From the NCBI GenBank assembly GCA_015657535.1, contig JADHZB010000623.1, positions 1,303 through 22,374 on the forward strand: a DNA stretch of 21,072 nucleotides, given 5' to 3'. The position numbers and the translations under genes are program-made. The DNA comes from Nephromyces sp. MM_2019 (Eukaryota > Apicomplexa > Aconoidasida > Nephromycida). The notes beneath the pieces are model-generated. The model saw only the letters and a program-made list of their open reading frames with translations. It made no database searches and was not told the DNA's origin. This document shows positions 9,706-21,029 of this stretch, piece by piece (within the stretch, counting starts at the first letter, position 1; the number at the start of each line of letters is the position of its first letter).

Positions 9706-12601
9706 TCATTTATGTTGGTTTAGAAATTTATAGGCTAAGTTCCTACTTTCCTTATCAGTGTTTAAAATATCCTGTAAATTGAAAAATGTACATAGTTTTT
9801 ATAAAGACTATATATAACTGATATAAGATATTCAACACTCACAAAATAATACATATACACATAAACACACGTACATACATCACATTACATTAGGTAATAA
9901 CCATGTCATAAGCTTTCCATCCCATTTCTTTCACATATATGTACATACACATACATACACACAAGCACAAACTAATTAATGTAAATTTACCTCTAATGAT
10001 AAATTGTTAGATTTGTGTGTGTGTTTTTCTAATACATGTTCCCAAACGTGTGGCATATCAATAAAATCAATTTTATTCTTCCTAAATAACTCAACCGCTA
10101 CTTCATTGGCCGCGTTGAGTGCGGCTGGGGCCGTTCCCCCCAAACGACCGGCGGAGTAGGCCAATGAAATTGAAGGGTATTTTTCACTGTGTGTGTAAAA
10201 TAAATAAAAATTAGAGAAAATGTGTGTGTGTGTAAACTAAATATAAATCATTGAGAGGAGTGTAAAACATGTGTGTATAAACAAAATATAAATTATTGAA
10301 AGGAGTGTGAAAAGTGTGTTTGCGTGTAAACTGAAAATGAATCAGATATGTGTGTAAAATGTATGTATAAGTTTATTTATCATGTCCATTAGAAGTGAGA
10401 TAAGGTATGCATAGTGAGTAAATTTATTCCATGCTAATTATGAATATAAAAAAGCATAAAGTGTAGGCGTTTGCTATATCAACTAAGATATATACAAAGT
10501 GTGTGGATTTATTAGGATAAATTTTCATCGACCATGTTTGTGTGGTGGTTTCTAATATATTTTAATTAATATAAGACATATTACTCATGTGATATATTAA
10601 ATAAAATTATTTCAAATATGTACATATATATATATGTAACATTGTGTGTAAACTTACTAATCAGGTGTGAGGAATTCAAGAGGTCGACTTTTGGTTAGGT
10701 CAAGTGATGGTAATGATGTTCTTTAAACGAATACACATATGAAATTTAATTTGTGTGTAAATGTGTGAGTAATACATGTGTATGTAATGTATGTTTGTAT
10801 GTTTATAAGTTTTTAGTATGAATTGTGTATATTCTATAAGCTTGGAGTGTGCATATGATATTATTTTGTATATACAAATTTCTCACACACAATACATATG
10901 AATGTAAAAGCATACATAATTTTATACATTAAATAAACATAGTTTTTTCACATAGATACTCATACGTATTTATATATATACATATATAAGTACACATAAT
11001 ATATTTTACATACACACACACATAAACGCACATATATATATATATATATGTATATATTCACATACACTTACACACACGCACATATATATAATAAATATAC
11101 GTATATTTTTACACATATATATAATAAATATACGTATATTTTTACACATATATACATATGTGTGTGTGTACAATTTAAAACATACGGTATTCGATGGGGC
11201 CAAGATAAAGAATATAATAAGGGTAACCTCATATCTGGCTTACCCATTTGGGCAATAACCGATGAGTCAGAAAATTCAACCATCGAGTGTATTATACTTT
11301 GTGGGTGTATAACAATGTCAATTTTATCATAATGCACACCAAATAAATAATGAGCTTCTATAACCTCTAAACCCTAGTTTGTATATATATAAATGTGTGT
11401 GTGTGTGAAGGTATTATTTAGGTGAGGATGAGGAGGGTTGGAGGTATATACATATATTTATATATATATGTGTGTGTGTGTGAAGGTTTTATTTAGATGT
11501 GGGATGAGGTGGTAAGAGGTATGAATATAGATAGATGATTACGTAGATGTGTGTGTAAGACTTTTTTAGATGTGGGATAAGGGAGGGTTGGTGTATATAT
11601 AGATAGTTATATAGATTTAGGTGTAAGTACTTTTATTTGAAATGTTTAAATGTGTGAAGCTAGTAATGTGTATGCGTTTGTAAATAGTACGCATATAATT
11701 ATTTCGAATATAAATAAATATATTAAAGTGTGAAAATATATTGTTAAATAGTATTAATGTAATCATACATGATAAACCAATATATATAAACACATTGTGT
11801 GTGTTATACCTTATTCATCATTGTAGCAGAATCTATAGTTATTTTTGCTCCCATTGACCAATTAGGCTAAGTTTTAATAACACAAAAATATTACACATAC
11901 ATAATTTATATTTATGTTATACAGCCTAAGTTATGTAATGGGTTACAATTTTGTGTGTAACTTTTCTCTCTCTCTTTATATATATATAGTATAGGTTCAA
12001 ATTACATAATCAAAATCATCTATACAATTACACACATAGATATATTTATAAATCAATCAATTCACAAATATATCTATAAACCAAAACACATATATATAAA
12101 TAAATTGAAATAAACTCTCCTCCATATACATTTAAATTTACATTAAAATATCCAAAATTCTACTATAATCGTACACACAAACATATATATATATATATTA
12201 TCCCAAAGAATACTACACATACAACACACACAACATACACACACACACAGATATACAGACATACATGTGTAAGTGCATCATTTAATTGCACACTACTCAT
12301 ATATTGAACAGGCCATGTACGGAAGGCCCCCCCTGACGCTGTCAAAATTAAACGTTTTATCGAATTTTTTGAATTGCCTTGTACACATTGAAATATTGCT
12401 GAGTGTTCAGAGTCCGCTGGTATAATATTTACTTTGTGTTTCTTTAATAAATCTAGTATAATAGGGCCTATAAAATTATATATAAAATGCGTGTGTGTGT
12501 ATGTATAGGTGTGTGTATGTGGGAGGGGGGTTTGGATAGGTGTTTAGGGGGGTGTGTGTGTAGGTATATGTATTTGGGTAAGTGTATGGAAATGGGTTAG
12601 G

Positions 12602-12643
<42 letters not shown>

Positions 12644-12802
12644 GTATATATACCTGCTGAATGTATGTATAAACTCCCCTTCCTTCCTTCTCCCAAAAAG
12701 GAGATATATATATGTGTGTTTGTGTGTGTGTGTGTATGTGTGTATATATCGTATATATACCTGCTGAATGTGTGTATAAATTTCTATTGCTCTCTCCCCC
12801 CA

Positions 12803-12834
<32 letters not shown>

Positions 12835-15800
12835 ATTTATAGTATATATACCTGCAGAAACAAGTGTTTCTTTGTTGGCTAAGGCTATTTGTTTACCACT
12901 TTCAATAGCCCTAATTGTTGGTAATAAACCTGCACACCCAACTATACCACTTACGACAACATTAGCCTCATTAAATTTGGCTACTTCAGCAACACCTTCT
13001 TCACCCTTAACTATTTGTGTGTGTGTTATGCCTAAGATGTATTATATAGAGGTGTGTGTGAGTGTATGTGTGTTGTGATTAGGTGTTGGTGGATGTGTAT
13101 GTAATGTGGTTAGGTGTTGGTGGATGTGTGTGATAAAATTAGGGGTAAGTGGATGTGTGTGAGTTATAATTAGGTGTTGGTGAATGTGTGAGTTATAATT
13201 AGGTTTTGGTGTATCTATTGATATTTATGGAGTGAATATACATATATATGTTGATATATATCTGTGTGTATGTGTATTTATTAAGGTGTGTAATGAGTGT
13301 GTATATAAAAATTATTTATTTTAACCCAATTCTTTTAGTTTCTCCAATAGTTCATTATATTTGGATGTGTCGGCTAGGGCTGCAATTTTTGGGCTTTAAA
13401 AAACAATTGTACATACATAAGTACATTTATATACATAAAAATATATATGTGTGTATGTGTTCGTTTGTATGTGTGTGTGCATGTTTGTGTGTATGTGTAT
13501 ATGTAAGTTTGTATATATGTGTGTTTGCATTCAAGTGTGTATGCAAGTGTGTGCATTCAAGTGTGTATGCAAGTGTGTGCATTCAAGTGTGTATGCAAGT
13601 GTGTATACATGTGTGTGTATGTACATATGTGTACATATGTGAGTGAGTAGGCATGTTTGAGAGTGTGTGTTTGTATAGATATAACTTGAATTGCTTAATT
13701 TGTTGAGCAAATAAATCAACATTTGACCCAGCAGATAAACCAACCACCCTAAATTTATTAGGTGTTTCAGATATGATTTCGAGAGTTTGTTTGCCTATAC
13801 TACCAGTAGAACCTATTGTAGAATATGTGTGTAACAAATTATAGCTTAAATATGATTAATTAAATGTATCTACACGTTACTGATAATGTCTAAGTGTTAT
13901 ATCCATAAAGGGAACTCAGTGTGACAACACACCAAATATCATAAACACACAAGCACACACACATATATATATAAAGATGGCCATATATTGAAAAGAAAAT
14001 AGGATGCAAACTTGTATAGATGTATATATATTTGAGTGTGTGTGTCTGCTTATATATATATATATGTATATATGAGCGTGTGTGTTTATATGAGTAAATA
14101 TATATGTGTATATATAGTGTATAAGTATCTCTATAGAGTGTGTATATCTGAACTTACCCAATATAGATACCCCTCTCGGTTCATTCATAGGTATAGAATG
14201 ACTGAGAATGTTAACGTGTGTAACTTATATTGCATTACTTTCATACACAAAGTTAATAATGAATACACACATATACACATTGTATATACAACATTTACCT
14301 GGAAACTATCAAACATGCACACGTAAATCACTATACACTTGAAATATAAATATTCACACACACACACACTATGTATATGTTCACACACAATTATATCATA
14401 ATATATGAATCATGTACACACATGTATAATTACATATACATCAACATTTAGGCATACATACGTGGGTGTCATAACATATAAGTACACATATATACACATA
14501 TATATATATATATATATAGCACGAAGCATAAAGATAAATACAACTACAGCACTTAAGTGTTAACAAATTGTTAAACATTATATAATCAAATTTGTGTGTG
14601 TAAATATATGTGTGTGTGAGAGAGTTTCCTTGCGTGTCTAAATTTGTGTGCACTTTTTAATTTGTATAAGTGTGGGTATACATGAAAAGATGTATGTGTG
14701 TAAGGAGGTGTGTAAGCGTGAATATAGGTATGTGTGTATATGTGTGTGAATGTTTGAATATATGTGTGTATGTAGGTATATATGTGCATGTATGTATGAA
14801 TATGTGTGTATGTATAAATTGTGTGTGTATAAATTTGTGTGTAAACAAAATACCTTGAGTCAATTTTGGGTGTTGGGATAGCATAGGGTAATTCATTATT
14901 TGTAGATGATGCCAAGGAGTTGAGATTAAGTTGTTTATAAGTGTCTAAGACATTTAAAAATTTATATAATTTTATACATAGAATCAGGCTTAATATTAAT
15001 CAATATACACACACATTACACATACACATTACACATACACACAAACACATAGACACTCTAACACATAGATACACAAACACAAAATGACAGACACAATATA
15101 CACAAACAAACACAAAATACATACTCACACATTTCAAATACAGAAACACATACATACATACACACATACACATACATACAAATATATAAATATACAAACG
15201 CACATAAAGATATATATATATATACACACACACATACACACACAAAACGATAGTTTGAAGTTTAAGTTAAGTTAAATGTATTGCTAAATAGACCAAGTAT
15301 ATTAGTAATTCTTTAAGAAGCTATATACATCTATATATATATATATATTTGTGTGTGTGTGTGTAGATGTGTGTGTGTGTGTGTGTATGTGTGTGTGTGG
15401 GGTGTGTATGTATGTTTGTAAACATTTGAATATGCTTATATATGCGTGTGTATGTGTCTATCTAGCTAAAATTATATTTATATATATATATATATCTAAG
15501 TGTGTGTGTAAAAGAATGTTTAATGGTTTTGGGTTATTATTGAAAGTGTGTATCATATCCTAGAGAAAATTTGTCTATGTTTTAATTAGTGTGTCATGTT
15601 TAAAAGTGTGTATATATACATGTATCCATGTGTGTATATACGTTTGAAATTTGATTTGTATATACTATAATGTGTGTATTAGTATATATATACCACAATA
15701 TGTGTATTAGTGTGTGTATACCAAAATAATTACATCAGTGTGTACGCATTATAGTATATGATTTAGTGTGTAGATGTGTAAATTGAATAAAATTTTACTT

Positions 15801-15880
15801 AGAGTAGGCTTGAAGGCTGATATATGGGAGTTAGAATTAATTAACAGGCAAAGTAGCCAAATAAGCACCATCAATCTCAT
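9706..15880 (-). CDS. DXR: 1-deoxy-D-xylulose 5-phosphate reductoisomerase, apicoplast-targeted (12 exons)
   Basis: DXR converts DXP to MEP with NADPH and a divalent metal, the second step of plastid isoprenoid synthesis. Exons in coding order: 15880-15799, 14944-14854, 14201-14158, 13812-13686, 13393-13326, 13010-12852, 12467-12265, 11866-11810, 11373-11186, 10720-10658, 10186-9991, 9771-9706. All introns are GT-AG and all phases agree, giving 1344 bases and 447 residues. Exon 1 is a signal peptide ([14 protein letters not shown], then HISA), with an in-frame TGA 12 bases upstream of its ATG. Exons 2-3 give a Ser/Asn/Lys-containing transit-like stretch. The enzyme follows: [14 protein letters not shown] (NADPH binding), [29 protein letters not shown] (metal ligands), [46 protein letters not shown], and the C-terminal [19 protein letters not shown]. 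No key motif is missing. EKHTHKS near the end may be a small microsatellite-derived insertion. Confidence 0.95.
10188..10360. repeat. ~50-60-bp degenerate repeat in DXR intron 10
   Basis: Three to four copies of a unit of the form (TG)n, TAAACTAAATATAAATCATT, GAGAGGAGTGTAAAA. It starts two bases inside the 5' splice site of intron 10 (10187-10657). Confidence 0.7.
11079..11147. repeat. Near-perfect 33-bp direct duplication in DXR intron 9
   Basis: A unit containing ATATATAATAAATATACG and TATATTTTTACAC occurs twice without change. Each copy contains the perfect palindrome AAATATACGTATATTT, so each could form a short hairpin. It lies about 40 bases from the 5' splice site of the intron (donor at 11185). 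Confidence 0.85.
11393..11640. repeat. ~75-bp minisatellite in DXR intron 8
   Basis: Three to four copies of a unit: (TG)n, GAAGGTTTTATTTAGATGTG, GGATGAGGAGGGTTGG and then a TATATA tract. Copies begin near 11393, 11469, 11547 and, degenerate, 11620. It lies just inside the donor of intron 8 (11374-11809). Confidence 0.75.
12644..12857 (-). repeat. Triplicated 5' splice-site sequence in DXR intron 6
   Basis: On the coding strand the exon 6/intron 6 boundary reads CTGCAG/GTATATATAC (exon ends 12852). Two more copies of this boundary lie inside the intron, at 12780-12751 and 12673-12644. Both read ACATTCAGCAGGTATATATA, 107 bases apart, each preceded by TTTATACA and a purine-rich stretch. The two inner copies keep a full AG/GTATAT donor. 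They look like local duplications of the splice-site region. Confidence 0.8.
13076..13216. repeat. ~31-bp minisatellite in DXR intron 5
   Basis: Five copies of a roughly 31-base unit, ATTAGGTGTTGGTGGATGTG followed by TGTGAGTTATA, with small changes. It fills part of intron 5 (13011-13325). Confidence 0.85.
13527..13604. repeat. 26-bp tandem repeat in DXR intron 4, three copies
   Basis: Three identical copies of a 26-base unit (GCATTCAAGTGTGTATGCAA then GTGTGT) starting at 13527, 13553 and 13579. The array yields His/Cys/Thr open frames in both directions, which are not genes. It lies in intron 4 (13394-13685). Confidence 0.9.
15001..15245. repeat. (CA)n-rich tract in DXR intron 1
   Basis: CA-rich on the + strand, inside an intron (14945-15798) whose other long tract (15349-15410) is TG-rich. 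The two tracts are complementary, so the intron transcript could fold on itself. Open frames here are Cys-Val or Thr-His artefacts. Confidence 0.75.
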
Positions 15881-16010
15881 CCCTAATAAGAATCAGTTGT
15901 GTGTGTGTGTGTGTGTGTATATGTGTATATATGTGTGTGTGTGTGTATATGTGTATGTGTGTGTGTATGTTTTTGAGTGTACGTGTGTGTGTATATGTTT
16001 ATGTATGTGC

Positions 16011-16041
<31 letters not shown>

Positions 16042-18613
16042 ATGTTTATTCATCTTCAATCAAACATTATACATATGTGTGTAAATCGACAAGCTTATCA
16101 AAATCATGATATTAAAAAAAGGTGTGCAAAGGCACTATCCTTCTTGGCCTTAAATACTGTGTGTGATTCAATGCATTAATTAGTATGTGTGTATATTTAT
16201 TTCCATGTATTAATAAGTGTGTGGATGTGTATATGCCACCATTTTAATAGATGTATATGTTTGCAAATATTTCCATATGTTAAATGGTGTTTGTGTACAT
16301 ATGTCAACGTGTTCATTAGTGTACATCTGTGTAAATATTCTCATGTATTAATTTGTGTGTCTATAAAAATTATTTGAGTGTGTGTGTACAGTTACCTTAT
16401 TAAAGTTGATAAGCTGTAAAATTCATGTATTAGTTTGTGTATGCTTGCCAAGAATTAATTACTAGAGATATTTGACTATTGTGTGTAATATATGCCTATG
16501 TGTGTTGATGTGTGTGTTGTGTAACTTTGTGTGTTTGTTAATTGGTTATTACCTATCGTATATATAGTTCTAGGTATATAGTATGTTACTTTGTGTGTAG
16601 TTTACAATTCTTCGTGTGTGTGTGGGAACTTTAATAGTCTTGCAGTTATAGAGTATGTGTGTGTATGTATAGCCAAAATATTGATAGAAGTGGGATATAT
16701 ATAATCAGAGTTTGTATATGTATAAGGGTGTGTACATGTGTGTGTGTGTGTGTATAGGTACTTGGATGTTGGGGTGTGTGTATGTGTCTGAACGTGTGTA
16801 TAGAAGTTTGGGTGTGCATGTGTATCTGGTAAGGTTTATGGGTGTATACAGTGTGTGGTGGTTTCCGTGTATGTGTGTAAGAATTTGTTAGTAGGTGTGT
16901 CTATGTAGGTATGTGTATATATATGATTTGAGGATTTAGTTAGTGTGTGTAAGATCTATATTAAGTAATTTTTATATGTAAGAGTTATAGCTTTTTGTTA
17001 GTAAGTATTGATGAGATAGTTGATGATTATATACTGTTTATTTATAATGTATTTCATATCATGGTTGACTTAGGTGTGTAGACTTATTGTGAATATAATT
17101 GCTCAATAAGATGTGTAGCTCTGAATATAATTTAGAATTGTTACATGTACGAGTTTGTATACATATATGTGTATTTGTGTTTGTTGGGGTATGTGTTCAA
17201 ATATAGATATTTATGTGTGTATGTGTATCTAGAAACGTGTATTTATATATATGTTTATGTATATGTGTGTCTGTGGGCACATGTGTTTGCTTAAAGGTAT
17301 GCATTCATGTGTGTATGTATATGTATGTTTGTGCTTTGAATGGGCTTACATATATGATTAAACAGATGTGTTTGTATAAATATATATATATATGCATATA
17401 TTTGTTTATGTATATGTGCTAAATTCTAGGCCTGAGTATGTTTATAAACAGGCTGTTATTTGTCTATATATATACGTCTGTGTGGCTATAGGTGTATGTG
17501 TACATGCAATGAATGTGTGATTATAGTGATTACATAGTTTGAGCAGAGTTGGGTAAGCCCTTATTTATTTATCTTACAGTTTAAGCAAATTTTTTATATT
17601 GTTAAGTACTTATATGTTCATAATACATACTTAAAACTGAGAGCTTCATTTCAATAATAGTTGAAACTATTTACACACACACATTACAAGTTACACACAC
17701 TAATACCAACACATACAACAACAATACCACACACGAAACAATGAATCATTATATATCATAATAAAGTTATAAAAAACAATCACCCGGCAAACACACTCTG
17801 TAATACCCTCACATACACGATAAATTTCACACAAATACCTTAACATAAATCTAACCCTAACACACATACACAAATTTTACCAACACCTGGGACAATTATC
17901 ACCAGATCAATGAATCATACTCACACACCAAATCATACGCACAGAGCAACAGACCACACACGCACACTAAAAAGTCATATACTCACACACTAACAAACAT
18001 TTACCCATATATTACACTAACAAATCATATACTTACATATTACACTAACAAATCATATATTTACATATTACACTAACAAATCATATATTTACATATTACA
18101 CTAACAAATCATATATTTACATATTACACTAACAACTCATATATTTACATATTATCATACGGACAAATTCGCACAATATCGGCTCACATCCCGAATGTAG
18201 TGATGAACTACAATCTACATTGTAATATGATATTACGTGTATTTACAAATCTACCCTATCACACACATTATAGCTTACACACTTATCAATCAGTCTATAT
18301 AACTTAGCTATCTCAACCTTTTACACACACCCTAACAAACATGATTACAAAAATACATACACTACAATCAAAACCAACTATACAATACATGCTTGAAGTA
18401 TACCCTAGGATTCACATTTAGTTATACACACATTATATACTTATAAAACACAAACTATATAGTACACACTTAAAGTATACTACAAGATACACATTTAATT
18501 ATAAATACACATCAACCTCATATTTATAAACATAAGGAAATCCTATAGACATGTTTACAATTAACATAATTAAGTAATATATAAATTAGTATATACTTGA
18601 TACACACACCTAC

Positions 18614-18648
<35 letters not shown>

Positions 18649-18911
18649 ATATATGCGCGTTACACACATCAACTAACCGATAATAATAAACACAAACAAA
18701 CTATACATATTTAAATAAACACAAGGTGTATACATCTACTCAAAACAATTATACTTATTTACACTATACAACATATACATATATATATCATGTATACATA
18801 TACACACACTTCTTAAAACCTTTTTAAGGGTGTAAGTATGGGATATATATATAATTATATATAAGCTACAAGTGTGTCGGTTTGTGTGTGTGTGTGCAAA
18901 TAATTCAACAG
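15881..18911. other. Divergent intergenic region between DXR and the MTG1-like GTPase
   Basis: About 3 kb that should hold the promoters of both genes. The part from 15899 to about 17,550 is TG-rich on +; from about 17,660 to 18,830 it is CA-rich. Between 16,040 and 16,170 lies a less repetitive block (GTGCAAAGGCACTATCCTTC) with short open frames on both strands but no convincing exon; it may be DXR 5' UTR or promoter. A small inverted repeat (AATGTAG/CTACATT) lies near 18,196-18,221. No tRNA, rRNA or long ORF is seen. Confidence 0.6.
17984..18155. repeat. 28-bp tandem repeat, six copies
   Basis: Six head-to-tail copies of a 28-base unit (ATTACACTAACAAATCATAT then ATTTACAT). The inner copies are nearly identical and the outermost are slightly changed. 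There is no long TG or CA run within the unit. It lies about 0.8 kb upstream of the GTPase start and 2.1 kb upstream of DXR. Confidence 0.9.
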
Positions 18912-21029
18912 ATGACAAAAATAATTTCATCTTCGTATAAGAGGGGAGGTATATGGTGGAAACCATCAGGACCTACACTATATGAACCTTACACACACAA
19001 CCAATCACACACAACTCCAACTATACCATCATCTACTCTTTACCCAAATTTCAAACCCCGTACACATTTTATTTTTGGTACACACTTATCTATCTTACCC
19101 TCACACACCTCTCGAGATGCGCAGAGAATAATGCAACAGCTCAAAACGGTTGATGTTATCCTAGAGGTACACACACACACACATAAATACATACATACAT
19201 ACACACACACATTCATACATACATACACACACACACTTAAACACACACATACATACATACATAAACATACACACACACAAGCTGACACAGTTATGTGTGT
19301 ATAGATTTTTGCTTATACCTTTACACATGTGTCTATAATTTCACATAAGATATAAATATATATATACATATATATATCATTTGTATTGTATTTGTGTATA
19401 TATATATTTATATATGTATTTCAACATACACACATGTGTTTATGAATGTATATATATCTGTATAGGTATAAATTCAGGTATACACATGTGAATGTATATA
19501 TCGGTGTTTGTGTTTACATATTCAAGTGTATCTATACAAGTGTTTGTATATATATGGATGTGTGTGTGTATAGATGAAGTGGATATTTTAACTTAAATTT
19601 TAGTATCAAATTATTAAGTTAGGGAGGTTTGAATTCATTACAATTTTGTACACTTTTATATAAGTTTACATAGACTGTGTGTGTTGAAAATTGTATTAGG
19701 TTATGTATGTATAAGATTAAAAACCTAATTTATTGTATATATACATATTTGTAATAGAAGCCCACTTCATTGTGTGTATATATATATTTATATAGGTAAG
19801 AGATGCGCGCATTCCATTTGGCTCTGCCAATCACTTCCTCAATACCAAATTATCAACCGAAAAACATCGAATTGTTTTATTAAATAAATCAGATTTAGTT
19901 TCAAACAAATATGTTGAGGTAGAGCTCACACATTACATACTAATTATTTTGTCACTTTCAACCTATATAATTCCTATAACAAATCATTCTTACATTATAT
20001 CTATGTGTGTTTACATTTATATGTATATGTATCCTATTCTTGGAAGTTTATATATGTGTGTATAAATATGAATTTAGTAAATAAAAAAACCTTTTACTCT
20101 ATCTCTCTATACATTTATGTATACACACATATTTTTTCTGACATATTCTTTTCTATTCATTACAGGAAACAAAATATACAATCGAACAAAGTGGATTACC
20201 GGTATATCTCTTTTACACAAAGCAAACATTTTTTGTGATAATCCATTCAGCTATCTATGCCTGCCTACATATTGATAGATAATCACATATATATAATTAC
20301 CATTATAAAGATAAATAGCCCATATATAGCCAACACAATGCTGACGATCATACACATGTATTTATAACATATCATATCACCATCGATATTACCTATCTCT
20401 ATTTAAATACATACACACACACAACACATATACTACATACACACAAATACACACTACACACACACATACTACATACACACAGATACACACTACACACACA
20501 CACATATTACATACACAAATTACATACATAAACATATATATATATATATGTATTGGAAAATTAAAAAGTCAACACAAAACATTTTTAAATCGATACTATT
20601 CAAAACATATATAAGCACATTCACGCATTAAAGTACATAAGTATAAACAAACAAAAATTATATAATTATTCCAAATATTCCCTTAAATTTTTGATTTTTC
20701 AGTGTATATACACATCGGCTAAATCATCCAAAAATATTATCAAAATTCGTGAAATTGTTTCACAATTAATTACCCCAAAATATAAAGTGTTGGGTATAAG
20801 AATGATGTTATTTGGACTACCAAATACAGGGAAATCATCTATAATAAATTCTCTCAAGAAATCAAGTTTTATGGTAGGTTATATACACACACTCCCTTAT
20901 TGTTATTAATATAAAGTTATAGCGAAAACTCTTTGGTATAATATATTTTAATTATGATATTTATATCTTATCATAATGTTTAGTCAAGTAAACATGGTAG
21001 ATCAGGAAATAAATTGGCTGAGAAAATGA
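18912..21029 (+). CDS. MTG1: Circularly permuted GTPase of the MTG1/YlqF/RbgA family (5' part, runs off right edge)
   Basis: Five exons join in phase: 18912-19166, 19796-19918, 20166-20201, 20703-20873 and 20984-21029, which ends one base into a codon (AAAATGA/GTAAGT). The visible protein has about 176 residues. Exon 1 has a Thr/Ser/Pro-rich leader, then RDAQRIMQQLKTVDVILE. Exon 2 continues VRDARIPFGSANHFLN and the G4 motif LLNKSD. Exon 4 has TSAKSS (G5-like) and then the P-loop GLPNTGKSSIINSLKKSSF. G4 and G5 before G1 is the circular permutation diagnostic of this family. In bacteria RbgA, and in mitochondria MTG1, help assemble the large ribosomal subunit. The leader could target mitochondrion or apicoplast. 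G2, G3 and the C-terminal domain lie outside the window. ATG 18912 directly follows TTCAACAG, so a further upstream exon is possible. Confidence 0.88.
19167..19795. repeat. CA and TG microsatellites filling GTPase intron 1
   Basis: The intron starts GTACACACAC and is (CA)n with CATA interruptions to about 19,283. It then turns TG- and TA-rich to the acceptor TATATAG. The CA and TG halves are complementary in the transcript. Confidence 0.8.
20402..20520. repeat. CA-rich short tandem repeat in GTPase intron 3
   Basis: About three imperfect copies of a unit near ACTACATACACACAAATACA, CACTACACACACACAT. It lies inside the 501-base intron between the 36-base exon 3 and the P-loop exon. Confidence 0.65.

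Noticed and set aside
12861..13010. Plus-strand frame with ..[19 protein letters not shown]..
   Set aside because: It is the antisense of the DXR exon encoding [10 protein letters not shown] and ALANKETLV.
15774..15898. Plus-strand frame starting [14 protein letters not shown]
   Set aside because: It is the antisense of DXR exon 1; the minus strand has the signal peptide and a donor that matches the next exon in phase.
16092..16415. Inverted pair AGCTTATCAA (16092) and TTGATAAGCT (16406)
   Set aside because: Ten bases about 300 apart in AT-rich DNA is within chance; no mobile-element coding sequence or target duplication is seen.
17848..17864. Telomere-like CTAACCCTAAC, and GTTTAGGGGG near 12,550
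   Set aside because: There are only one or two partial units in CA- or G-rich DNA, easily explained by chance. Genes continue on both sides.
13527..18155. CRISPR-like arrays
   Set aside because: The 26-bp and 28-bp repeats are head-to-tail without unique spacers, and the DNA is eukaryotic with introns.
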